56,397 nucleotides of DNA from JBDTOX01 sp039933015 (GTDB lineage: Bacteria > Pseudomonadota > Gammaproteobacteria > Burkholderiales > Methylophilaceae): NCBI GenBank assembly GCA_039933015.1, contig JBDTOX010000098.1, forward strand, positions 1-56,397. The letters are read 5' to 3'. A program made the position numbers and the translations under genes. Positions 23,397 to 31,420 of the stretch are shown here, piece after piece (positions within the stretch are counted from its first letter, which is position 1; each line of letters opens with the position of its first letter). The notes beneath the pieces were generated by a model. It ran no database searches and had not been told where the DNA came from. It saw only the letters and a program-made list of their open reading frames with translations.

Positions 23397-24404
23397 ATGC
23401 TTGAAACCGTAATAAATACTAATGTAACCGAGTCTCATGCAAGCACACAGTGCAAGTGTGCACAGAACGCATCTGTACGCTGGAGTGTGGCTGAAATTGC
23501 CGAATTGTTTGAATTGCCCTTCAGTGATCTGATTCATCGCGCACAGACTGTGCATAGGCAGCACTTCGATCCCAACGCGGTTCAGGTCAGTACCTTGCTC
23601 TCGATCAAAACCGGGGGATGTTCAGAAGATTGCGGTTATTGCCCGCAGGCCGCGCGCTATCACACCGACGTCGAAAATCAGGATTTGATGCGGTTGGAGG
23701 AAGTGCTGACAGCTGCGCGCGCGGCGAAAGACAGCGGCGCCACACGTTTTTGCATGGGTGCGGCATGGCGCAGCCCCAAGCAGAGAGACCTGGAGCCTGT
23801 ACTTAAGATGGTTGCAGAAGTGAAGGCGCTGGGGTTGGAGACCTGTGCCACGCTGGGCATGCTGAAAGAAGGTCAGGCCGAGCAGTTGAAAGAAGCCGGG
23901 CTCGATTACTACAATCACAACCTGGATACCGCGCCGGAGTTTTATGGCGATGTAATTACGACCCGTACTTACCAGGACCGTCTGGATACGCTGGAGCGCG
24001 TGCGCGAAGCGGATATCAACGTGTGTTGCGGCGGCATTATCGGTATGGGCGAATCGCGTAATCAACGTGCCGGCTTGCTGGCGCAGTTGGCAAATATGGA
24101 GCGGCCGCCCGAGAGTGTGCCTATCAACCTGCTCACACAAGTTGAAGGCACGCCGCTACACGGCACTGAAGCGCTCGATCCGATCGAGTTTGTAAGAACC
24201 ATCGCTGCCGCGCGCATCACCATGCCGCAGAGCTATGTGCGACTGTCTGCCGGGCGTGAGAGCATGCCAGAAGGCATACAGGCACTGTGTTTTATTGCTG
24301 GCGCCAACTCGATCTTCTACGGTGAAAAGCTGTTGACCACGGGCAACCCCGAGGTCGAGGCTGATCAGGCCATGTTCGCAAAACTGGGCATACACCCGGC
24401 TTAA
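23397..24404 (+). CDS. bioB: Biotin synthase
   Basis: A 335-residue radical SAM enzyme that inserts sulfur into dethiobiotin. The 4Fe-4S motif C75-x3-C79-x2-C82 (GGCSEDCGYCPQ) is present, as are FCMGAAWR, YYNHNLDTAPEFY, CCGGIIGMGE and YVRLSAGRE, which shape the 2Fe-2S and substrate sites. The N-terminus carries about 27 extra residues with a CKC motif before the normal RWSVAEIAELF start. The ATG has GAGGAATGG upstream. It is the first of five biotin genes in order B-F-H-C-D. Confidence 0.97.
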   Translation: MLETVINTNVTESHASTQCKCAQNASVRWSVAEIAELFELPFSDLIHRAQTVHRQHFDPNAVQVSTLLSIKTGGCSEDCGYCPQAARYHTDVENQDLMRLEEVLTAARAAKDSGATRFCMGAAWRSPKQRDLEPVLKMVAEVKALGLETCATLGMLKEGQAEQLKEAGLDYYNHNLDTAPEFYGDVITTRTYQDRLDTLERVREADINVCCGGIIGMGESRNQRAGLLAQLANMERPPESVPINLLTQVEGTPLHGTEALDPIEFVRTIAAARITMPQSYVRLSAGRESMPEGIQALCFIAGANSIFYGEKLLTTGNPEVEADQAMFAKLGIHPA

Positions 24405-24417
24405 TAGCTGCCTCCAG

Positions 24418-25593
24418 GTGTCAGAAAATTTGTTCGCAAGTTTGCAGGCTGAGCTCGACCAGCGGACAGCAGATGGCTTAAGCCGCCAGCGGCGCTTGCT
24501 GGATAGCGCTCAAGGCGCGCATGTCAAAGTGGATGGGCGCGAGGTCCTATCCTTTTGCAGCAACGATTATCTTGGTCTCGCCAATCATCCAGAGCTCATC
24601 GCTGCATTGCAAGAAGCCGCCACCAGGTCTGGCGTGGGCAGCGGGGCTTCGCACCTGATCACCGGACACCATCGCTATCATCATGAGCTGGAGCAGGCCT
24701 TGGCAGCGTTCGTTGGCCTGCCTGCGGCGTTGTCGTTTTCTACTGGCTATATGGCCAATCTGGCTGTCATCACCGCTTTGATGGGGCGCAAACATGCCAT
24801 TTTTGCCGACAAGCTGAATCATGCTTCACTCAATGACGCGGCAGTTCTTTCCCGTGCGGAATTGAATCGCTACCCGCACAATGACCTGCCAGCGCTGGAG
24901 AACATGCTGCGCACAAGCCAGGCAACCCGTAAGCTGGTGGTTGCTGATGCAGTGTTCAGCATGGATGGCGATCTCGCTCCGGTGTCAGAGTTGCTGGCGT
25001 TATGCGAGCGCCATGACGCCTGGCTGATGCTGGATGATGCGCATGGTTTCGGCGTGATGGGCGAAAAAGGCCGTGGTGTCTTAAGCCACTTTCAAGTGGC
25101 ATCAAAGCGTATTATTTACATGGCGACACTGGGCAAGGCGGCTGGTGTATCCGGCGCGTTTGTCGCGGGCGAGCCTGTGCTGATCGACTACTTGATGCAG
25201 AATGCACGCACTTATATCTATACAACGGCGACACCACCAGCACTGTCGGCAACCTTACTCGCGGCATTGAAAATTATCGAGCAGGAAGATAGCCGCCGCG
25301 TGCATTTGAAGCAGTTGATCAACTTGCTCAAATCCAATTTGCGTTTGCAGCGTTGGCAGCTCATGGATTCATCCACAGCCATACAGCCTGTACTAGTTGG
25401 CAGTAATGAAGAGGTGTTGCGGCTCAGTGAGTATTTGCTCACGCAAGGTATTCTGGTGCCTGCCATCCGTCCCCCTACTGTGCCCAGGGGCAGCGCGCGG
25501 TTGCGCATATCCTTGTCTGCCGCGCACAGCGTTGACGATGTGCAGCGCCTGATTGCAACAGTGCAGTCTGCCGAGAAAGTAATGGCAATATGA
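24418..25593 (+). CDS. bioF: 8-amino-7-oxononanoate synthase
   Basis: A 391-residue PLP enzyme condensing pimeloyl-ACP with alanine. Key elements: CSNDYLGLANHP, GSGASHLITGHH, the cofactor-contacting DDAHGFG near 206-212 and the Schiff-base Lys240 in ATLGKAAGVSGAF. The start is GTG at 24418, 13 bases after bioB. Its end overlaps bioH by 4 bases. Length is normal for the family. Confidence 0.96.
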   Translation: MSENLFASLQAELDQRTADGLSRQRRLLDSAQGAHVKVDGREVLSFCSNDYLGLANHPELIAALQEAATRSGVGSGASHLITGHHRYHHELEQALAAFVGLPAALSFSTGYMANLAVITALMGRKHAIFADKLNHASLNDAAVLSRAELNRYPHNDLPALENMLRTSQATRKLVVADAVFSMDGDLAPVSELLALCERHDAWLMLDDAHGFGVMGEKGRGVLSHFQVASKRIIYMATLGKAAGVSGAFVAGEPVLIDYLMQNARTYIYTTATPPALSATLLAALKIIEQEDSRRVHLKQLINLLKSNLRLQRWQLMDSSTAIQPVLVGSNEEVLRLSEYLLTQGILVPAIRPPTVPRGSARLRISLSAAHSVDDVQRLIATVQSAEKVMAI

Positions 25594-26399
25594 GTTTGTA
25601 TATAGAAGCGCATGGCGCCGGCAAGCACATTGCCGTTTCGCCAGACCTGGCCCTGATTCACGGATGGGGGATGCACGGTGGGGTATGGCAGCCGCTGGTC
25701 AAAAAACTCTCAGAGCATTTTAATCTGCATGTAGTAGATTTGCCGGGTATGGGATTTAGTGCGCCAATTGAACCTGGCCACCTGCATGCCGTTGCAGCAA
25801 GCGTGGCAGAGGCATTGCCGGACAATGTTGATATTTGCGGCTGGTCGCTGGGCGGTCAGGTTGCCATGCGCATCGCGCTTTTGCAGCCGGACCGTGTGCG
25901 CCGTCTGGTGCTGGTGGGCGCTACGCCGCGGTTTGTGAATGGTCCTCCAGACCTGGTTGATGCAGAGCCCTGGCAAGACGGCATTGATGCCGCTGTATTC
26001 CAGCAGTTTGCTGATCAAGTCAGCCACGATTATCAGAATACCCTGATCAGGTTTTTTACTTTGCAGTGCATGGGGGCTGCTGATGCGCGCAGCACCATCA
26101 AGAAGTTGCGTGCCAGCTTTGCCGAGCGTCCGGTACCCGCCTTGGATTCCCTGCAAAAGACGTTACGCATATTGCTCGACAGTGATTTGCGGCCAGAAAT
26201 TAAAAACATCAGAAAACCGGTGTTATTGGTGCACGGGGATCATGACACGCTGGCGCCGGTACAAGCAGCGCATTGGCTGGCGCGGCACCTGCCGTTCGGG
26301 CGTCTAAGCTTGATCGCAGGGGCTTCACACGCGCCGTTTCTCTCACACCCAGAACAATTTGTTAAGGCGCTCGTGCAGTTTCTCGAGCCGGTTGTATGA
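25590..26399 (+). CDS. bioH: Pimeloyl-[ACP] methyl ester esterase
   Basis: A 269-residue alpha/beta hydrolase. It frees pimeloyl-ACP from its methyl ester, ending the BioC-BioH route. The nucleophile elbow is GWSLGG with Ser86; the acid is Asp in HGDHDTLAP and the base His in AGASHAPFL. HGWGMHGGVW near residue 24 forms the oxyanion hole. It is linked by 4-base overlaps to bioF upstream and bioC downstream, which supports the assignment over other hydrolases. Confidence 0.95.
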   Translation: MSLYIEAHGAGKHIAVSPDLALIHGWGMHGGVWQPLVKKLSEHFNLHVVDLPGMGFSAPIEPGHLHAVAASVAEALPDNVDICGWSLGGQVAMRIALLQPDRVRRLVLVGATPRFVNGPPDLVDAEPWQDGIDAAVFQQFADQVSHDYQNTLIRFFTLQCMGAADARSTIKKLRASFAERPVPALDSLQKTLRILLDSDLRPEIKNIRKPVLLVHGDHDTLAPVQAAHWLARHLPFGRLSLIAGASHAPFLSHPEQFVKALVQFLEPVV

Positions 26400-27283
26400 A
26401 CGACATTTACCGTATTGATAAGGCTCGCGTGCGCGCATCTTTCGGCCGTGCAGCAGAGGCCTATGACGATGCCGCCATCCTGCAAAAAGAGGTGCGCGAA
26501 CGCATGTTGAGCCGCCTGGATCTTGTTAACATCGCGCCGAAAGCCATACTGGACGCGGGCAGTGGCACTGGCCATGCGAGTATTGCCTTGGCCAGGAGAT
26601 TCGCCGCAAGCCGGGTTATCTCATTGGATATTGCCTTGGGTATGTTGCAAAAATCGCAAGCCAGCCAAGGCGGGCTTACCTCCCGCATTAGCCGCATGCT
26701 GGGCTTATCCGCTCAAAACATGGTCTGTGCTGACATCGAAAATTTGCCACTGGCCGCCAGTAGCGTGGGGCTGGTCTGGTCCAACCTCGCGCTGCAATGG
26801 TGTAATGATCTCGACCTGGCTTTCACGGAAACACATCGCGTTCTGCAACCTGGCGGCTTGCTGATGTTCAGCAGTTTCGGGCCCGATACCTTGAAAGAGC
26901 TACGCCAAGCCGCTACGGCCGACCCGGATCATGTGCACGTGAGCCGGTTTATCGATATGCACGACATTGGGGATGCCCTGATTCGGGCGGGCTTCACCGC
27001 TCCCGTACTGGATGTGGAACATTTCGTACTGACTTATGATGATGTGATCAGCGTGATGCGTGACCTCAAGGCCATCGGTGCGCACAATGCTGCAGAAGGC
27101 CGTCGACGTGGCTTAGAGGGCAAAGGTTTTCTGCGCAAATTGACAGAAGGCTATGAACGCTTCAGGCGGGATGGCAAGCTGCCAGCTACCTTTGAGGTGG
27201 TCTACGGTCACGCCTGGAAGCCCGAGCCAAAAGCCCAGACAGCAGATGGCAGTGTTCCCATTACGTTGCACCGTAAAAAATGA
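26396..27283 (+). CDS. bioC: Malonyl-[ACP] O-methyltransferase
   Basis: A 295-residue SAM-dependent methyltransferase that caps malonyl-ACP so it can enter fatty-acid synthesis as a pimelate precursor. SAM motif I is LDAGSGTGHAS (52-62); VWSNLALQWCNDLDLAFTE and VLQPGGLLMFSSFGPDTLKELR are typical BioC segments. It overlaps bioH and bioD by 4 bases each. The C-terminal lobe (EGRRRGLEGKGFLRKLTEGYERFR) is the BioC lid region. Confidence 0.95.
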   Translation: MNDIYRIDKARVRASFGRAAEAYDDAAILQKEVRERMLSRLDLVNIAPKAILDAGSGTGHASIALARRFAASRVISLDIALGMLQKSQASQGGLTSRISRMLGLSAQNMVCADIENLPLAASSVGLVWSNLALQWCNDLDLAFTETHRVLQPGGLLMFSSFGPDTLKELRQAATADPDHVHVSRFIDMHDIGDALIRAGFTAPVLDVEHFVLTYDDVISVMRDLKAIGAHNAAEGRRRGLEGKGFLRKLTEGYERFRRDGKLPATFEVVYGHAWKPEPKAQTADGSVPITLHRKK

Positions 27284-27960
27284 GTAGGGCTTATTTTATT
27301 ACCGGGACAGATACTGACGTAGGTAAAACGCTGGTGTCCGCGGCACTGATACATGGCTTGGTAACGCGGGGTTTAAACGTCATAGGGATGAAGCCCGTCG
27401 CTGCTGGTTGCCGCAGAATAGGCGATCAACTGATTGCGGATGATGTCGAGCAATTGGTTGCCGCCGGTAATTTAAATGCCCCCTCCCATCAGATTAATCC
27501 ATATGCTTTCGAGCCTGCTATTGCGCCGCATATTGCCGCCCAGCAGGCAGGAGTGGATATCAAGCTAGACGTGATAGCGCAGGCCTGTCAGCAACTCAGA
27601 GCCAGGGCGGATGTGGTCATCGTTGAAGGTGTGGGCGGTTTTCGTGTGCCATTGGGTAATGGCGTGGATACGGCCGACCTGGCCAAAATGCTAGGCATGC
27701 CAGTCATACTGGTGGTTGGCATGCGCCTTGGATGCATGAATCATGCGCTGCTCACGGCGGAAGCCATTCAGGCGCGCGGTTTGAAGCTGGCCGGATGGGT
27801 GGCTAATCAGCTTGATCCGGAAATGACAGCGTTTAATGCAAACCTGCACAGCTTGCAACAGCGCCTAGCTGCGCCTTGCCTGGGCACATTGCCGTGGTTA
27901 ATGGCCGCAGATTATACAACGGCGGCAAAGCACCTGCGCCTGGATATGTTAGCTATATAG
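27280..27960 (+). CDS. bioD: Dethiobiotin synthetase
   Basis: A 226-residue ATP-dependent enzyme closing the ureido ring. The P-loop GTDTDVGKT covers residues 9-17; GMKPVAAGC binds substrate and VVIVEGVGGFRVPL is the conserved middle motif. It is the last gene of the biotin operon; its final 12 bases overlap the end of the convergent nadD gene. No separate terminator is visible at this junction. Confidence 0.96.
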   Translation: MSRAYFITGTDTDVGKTLVSAALIHGLVTRGLNVIGMKPVAAGCRRIGDQLIADDVEQLVAAGNLNAPSHQINPYAFEPAIAPHIAAQQAGVDIKLDVIAQACQQLRARADVVIVEGVGGFRVPLGNGVDTADLAKMLGMPVILVVGMRLGCMNHALLTAEAIQARGLKLAGWVANQLDPEMTAFNANLHSLQQRLAAPCLGTLPWLMAADYTTAAKHLRLDMLAI

Positions 27961-28608
27961 CTGCTGCGCGTGGATATAGTCGATGACGGCGTCCGGCATT
28001 AAATAGCGTGGGCTGGTGTTTTGCTTCAGGGCTTCACGAATTCTGGTCGCGGAAATGTCGAGTGGCGTTATGTCTTGCATCAAAATATGCCCGGCATTTT
28101 TTTCTGCCAAATCTTTGATACGGGTTGTTGCGCATTTCTCCCACAAAGCGGTCAATGGCGCAGGCATATTTCCGGGGTGGGGTGCGGTGTTTGGCCGTTG
28201 CACTACCACGATATGACACAGCGCCAGCAGCTCATGCCAGCGATGCCAGCCCGGTAGCCCAAGAAAAGCATCGCAGCCCATCAGTAGGCATAATGGTGCG
28301 GTCTGGCCCATATCCTCTCGCAGCGAAAGCAGCGTATCTATGGTGTAAGAAGCGCCTGTGCGTTGCAGCTCACGCTCATCAAGGCTAAATTTCGGATTGC
28401 CTGCAATCGCCAGACGCACCATCGCTGCACGATGACTGGCAGGCGATTGGGGCTGCATGCGATGTGGCGGCAATGCAGCGGGGATAAAGCGTACTTCGCT
28501 CAAATTCAGCACTGTAGCCAGTTCCTGCGCCATGCGCAGATGGCCGAAATGGATAGGGTCGAATGTGCCACCCAAGATGCCAATCAATGGTTTATCCGTG
28601 AGTGGCAA
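27949..28608 (-). CDS. nadD: Nicotinate-nucleotide adenylyltransferase
   Basis: A 219-residue nucleotidyltransferase making nicotinate adenine dinucleotide for NAD synthesis. The signature GILGGTFDPIHFGHL places the catalytic His pair at 20 and 23; CDAFLGLPGWHRWHELL and ISATRIREAL are standard. The start is TTG, directly after the proA stop codon (TAGTTG), so re-initiation from proA is likely. A second TTG seven codons later is possible. Confidence 0.95.
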   Translation of the reverse strand: MPLTDKPLIGILGGTFDPIHFGHLRMAQELATVLNLSEVRFIPAALPPHRMQPQSPASHRAAMVRLAIAGNPKFSLDERELQRTGASYTIDTLLSLREDMGQTAPLCLLMGCDAFLGLPGWHRWHELLALCHIVVVQRPNTAPHPGNMPAPLTALWEKCATTRIKDLAEKNAGHILMQDITPLDISATRIREALKQNTSPRYLMPDAVIDYIHAQQLYS

Positions 28609-29865
28609 CTAGGTGCGGATCTCACCATTGCCGAGCACAATATATTTCATGCTGGTCAAACCTTCCAGGCCCACCGGTCCGCGCGCATGCAGTTTGTCAG
28701 TAGAAATGCCGATTTCGGCACCCAGGCCATACTCGAAGCCATCGGCAAAACGGGTGGAGGCGTTGACGATAACTGAACTGGAGTCCACTTCGCGCAAGAA
28801 CTGGCGTGCTTTGGTGTAATTCTCGGTGACTATGGCCTCCGTGTGCTGCGAGGAATACTGATTGATGTGGTCAATGGCCTCATCTATCCCGGCGACTACC
28901 TTGACTGAAATAATCTCGGCCAGATACTCAGTATAGTAATCTTCTTCTGTCGCCGGTTTGGCTGTAGTCACAATGGCGCACGTTTCTGCGCAGCCGCGAA
29001 TTTCAATGCCTTTGGCAGTCAGCATTTTTGCCAAAGTCGGTAGAGCTGTAGCGGCTACCGAACGGGCTACCAGTAATGACTCTGCGGTATTGCAGGTGCC
29101 GAGGCGCTGGGTTTTGGAGTTTTCGACAATACGCAATGCCTTGCCAAAATCGGCGTCGTCATCTACATAGACATGACAGTTGCCATCCAGATGTTTGATC
29201 ACGGGGATAAGCGCTTCATTGGAGATGCGCTCGATCAGCCCTTTACCGCCGCGTGGCACGATGACGTCCACATATTCTTTCATGGTAATCAGCGCACCGA
29301 CGGCAGCGCGGTCGGTAGTCTCAACCACTTGCACCGCAGCTTTAGGTAGCCCGGCTGCGGTCAACCCTTCATGCACCAGCGCCGCCAGCGCGTGATTGCA
29401 TCGGATAGCCTCGGAGCCGCCGCGCAGAATTGCGGCATTGCCGGATTTGATGCAGAGTCCGGCCGCATCAACCGTGACGTTAGGCCGTGCCTCGTAAATT
29501 ATGCCGATAACGCCGAGCGGCACGCGCATTTTGCCGACCTGAATGCCGGAAGGGCGATATTTCAGATCAGTGATTTCGCCAATAGGGTCAGCGAGCGCGA
29601 CAATCTGTTCAAGTCCTTCGGCCATGAGTGCAATGGCCTTTTCCGAAAGTATGAGCCTGTCCAGCAGCGCCTCATCCATGCCTGCGGCGCGCGCGGCTGC
29701 TACATCCGCCTGGTTTGCCGTCAGCAGAGCAGATTTTTCTCGACGGATGGCCTGCGCAATCGTGGTCAGCGCCAAGTTTTTGGTGTTGCCGTTCGCTTTG
29801 GCCATCAGGCGTGAAGCAGCGCGCGCTTCGACACCCAGTTGCTGCATGTAAGACTTGATTTCCAT
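28609..29865 (-). CDS. proA: Gamma-glutamyl phosphate reductase
   Basis: A 418-residue NADPH-dependent reductase of proline synthesis. The catalytic Cys is in RLGTCNTAES; EARPNVTVDAAGLCIKSGNAAILRGGSEA and the C-terminal GLEGLTSMKYIVLGNGEIR are family signatures. The ATG at 29865 (MEIKSYMQQLG) fits the family; an in-frame start 18 codons earlier would run into holA. It lies between holA and nadD in a tight minus-strand operon. ProB is not in the window. Confidence 0.96.
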   Translation of the reverse strand: MEIKSYMQQLGVEARAASRLMAKANGNTKNLALTTIAQAIRREKSALLTANQADVAAARAAGMDEALLDRLILSEKAIALMAEGLEQIVALADPIGEITDLKYRPSGIQVGKMRVPLGVIGIIYEARPNVTVDAAGLCIKSGNAAILRGGSEAIRCNHALAALVHEGLTAAGLPKAAVQVVETTDRAAVGALITMKEYVDVIVPRGGKGLIERISNEALIPVIKHLDGNCHVYVDDDADFGKALRIVENSKTQRLGTCNTAESLLVARSVAATALPTLAKMLTAKGIEIRGCAETCAIVTTAKPATEEDYYTEYLAEIISVKVVAGIDEAIDHINQYSSQHTEAIVTENYTKARQFLREVDSSSVIVNASTRFADGFEYGLGAEIGISTDKLHARGPVGLEGLTSMKYIVLGNGEIRT

Positions 29866-29873
29866 GATTGCCC

Positions 29874-30899
29874 TTAACGTGTACCGGTCCGCCTGCCAGC
29901 CTTGGCCAAGCCAAAACATAGCCGAGAAATTTCCAGCCAGGCATCGCCGCGTAACAGGCCTTTAACCGTTTTATCAATTTCCGCGAGTTTCAGCAGGGCT
30001 GCCTGCAATTGGCGCAAACTCAGGCGGGAAAGCGCACGCTTAACCAGCGCCTGCCTGTCGCCATAAACTCTCGCCTGTTGCATGGCATTTGCCACATTTT
30101 CTCCACGTGCCTCAGCCTGCTTGATTCTGACTAATGGCCGTAACACCCATAACAGCGGATTCATCACAGCCACGGGCTGGGCGCCTTCATCCTGCAAGCC
30201 CTGTAAAATTCTGACAGTACGTTCGCTGTCGCCCGCCAATACTGCTTCACCGAGTTGGAATGCATCATAGCGCGATACATTGAGTACGGCATCGCGTACT
30301 GAGTTAGCCGCCAATGTGCCTGCCGGGTAAAGCAGTCCAAGTTTCTGGATTTCCTGATGGGCGGCCAGTAGGTTACCCTCTACCTGGTGGGCGATAAACG
30401 CCAAGGTCTCGGCATCGGTTTGTTGATCTTGCAGCGCGAGTCTTTTGGCAATCCACTGCGGTAAAAGTTGCGCATCGACCTCTTGCAATGCCAGCGAGAC
30501 GCCCGCTTGTTCCAGCGCGCTAAACCATGCGCTGTTTTTCCCGTCCCTATCCAGCTTGGGCAGGATGACGATAATTACAGTGTCTATCATGGGTTTTGCA
30601 GCGAGAGCCTGCAGGGCTTTGCTGCCTTCTGCTCCCGGCTTGCCGGATGGAATGTTGAGTTCCAATATGCGCAGGCTGGCGAATAGCGAAATAGACTGGC
30701 CAAAAGCAGCAAGCTGCTGCCAATTGAAATTACGTTCTACTGTGAGGCTGGTGCGTTCATCGTAACCTTGACGACGTGCAACAGATCGTATGGCATCCAG
30801 CGATTCACGCTGGGCCAGCGGCTCATCACCCATTAGCACATAGAGCGGGCGCAAGCCCTGTTCCAGGTGTTGACTAAGTTGCTGCGGTTGCAGACGCAT
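29874..30899 (-). CDS. holA: DNA polymerase III delta subunit
   Basis: A 341-residue clamp-loader subunit that opens the beta clamp. The N-terminal part includes LRPLYVLMGDEPLAQRESLDAIR, in the usual place; the helical lid and collar domains follow with EGNLLAAHQEIQKLGLL and LLWVLRPLVRIK. Length is normal. The ATG overlaps the TAA of lptE (TAAATG), and proA begins 8 bases after its stop. Confidence 0.95.
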   Translation of the reverse strand: MRLQPQQLSQHLEQGLRPLYVLMGDEPLAQRESLDAIRSVARRQGYDERTSLTVERNFNWQQLAAFGQSISLFASLRILELNIPSGKPGAEGSKALQALAAKPMIDTVIIVILPKLDRDGKNSAWFSALEQAGVSLALQEVDAQLLPQWIAKRLALQDQQTDAETLAFIAHQVEGNLLAAHQEIQKLGLLYPAGTLAANSVRDAVLNVSRYDAFQLGEAVLAGDSERTVRILQGLQDEGAQPVAVMNPLLWVLRPLVRIKQAEARGENVANAMQQARVYGDRQALVKRALSRLSLRQLQAALLKLAEIDKTVKGLLRGDAWLEISRLCFGLAKAGRRTGTR

Positions 30900-31415
30900 T
30901 TATGTGACTGATGGCTTTTTGACTTTATAGGTGACCAGGCTGCGCAGCAACTGTTGAGTTGCTTCCTGGCGCATCTCTGCATTGAGCCTGACCTCTTCGT
31001 ATCCCGTAGCCAGCACATCTCTATCGCTGTAGGAGTAATCTCTGCGCAACTCGATCATTTTGGGCTCGCCCCAAAGCTCTATACCTTGTTCTTTCAGGCG
31101 GTAGGTAACGCGGTAGATCAAATCATATTCCCGGACCACACCGGCACCGCTCAGGGAAAGAATGCGTTTTTCACTGGATTCACTCATGAGATCCAGCATG
31201 AGTTCAGCTTGTTCCGGATCCTTGACTATTTTGACGCCATTGACTGCCAATGACTTATTCAAGGCTTTAGAGATGGACAGGCTACCCTGTATGTACAGAT
31301 TCTCAAAAGTCATGTTTTGCACGCCGCGCATTTCAAAGCCGCACGCGGTAAGGGTCATGGCGCAAATCAGGCCGCACAATACCCAATGCAGACGAGTGAA
31401 GCTGAACATTTGCAT
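30900..31415 (-). CDS. lptE: LPS-assembly lipoprotein LptE
   Basis: A 171-residue outer-membrane lipoprotein that plugs the LptD barrel and helps insert lipopolysaccharide. The signal peptide ends in the lipobox LTAC with Cys25, followed by GFEMRG, a common LptE start. The body is divergent, as usual in this family. It sits in the conserved leuS-lptE-holA order, 5 bases after leuS, and its stop overlaps the holA start. The partner lptD is elsewhere in the window (38870-41254). Confidence 0.93.
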   Translation of the reverse strand: MQMFSFTRLHWVLCGLICAMTLTACGFEMRGVQNMTFENLYIQGSLSISKALNKSLAVNGVKIVKDPEQAELMLDLMSESSEKRILSLSGAGVVREYDLIYRVTYRLKEQGIELWGEPKMIELRRDYSYSDRDVLATGYEEVRLNAEMRQEATQQLLRSLVTYKVKKPSVT

Positions 31416-31420
31416 AATTG

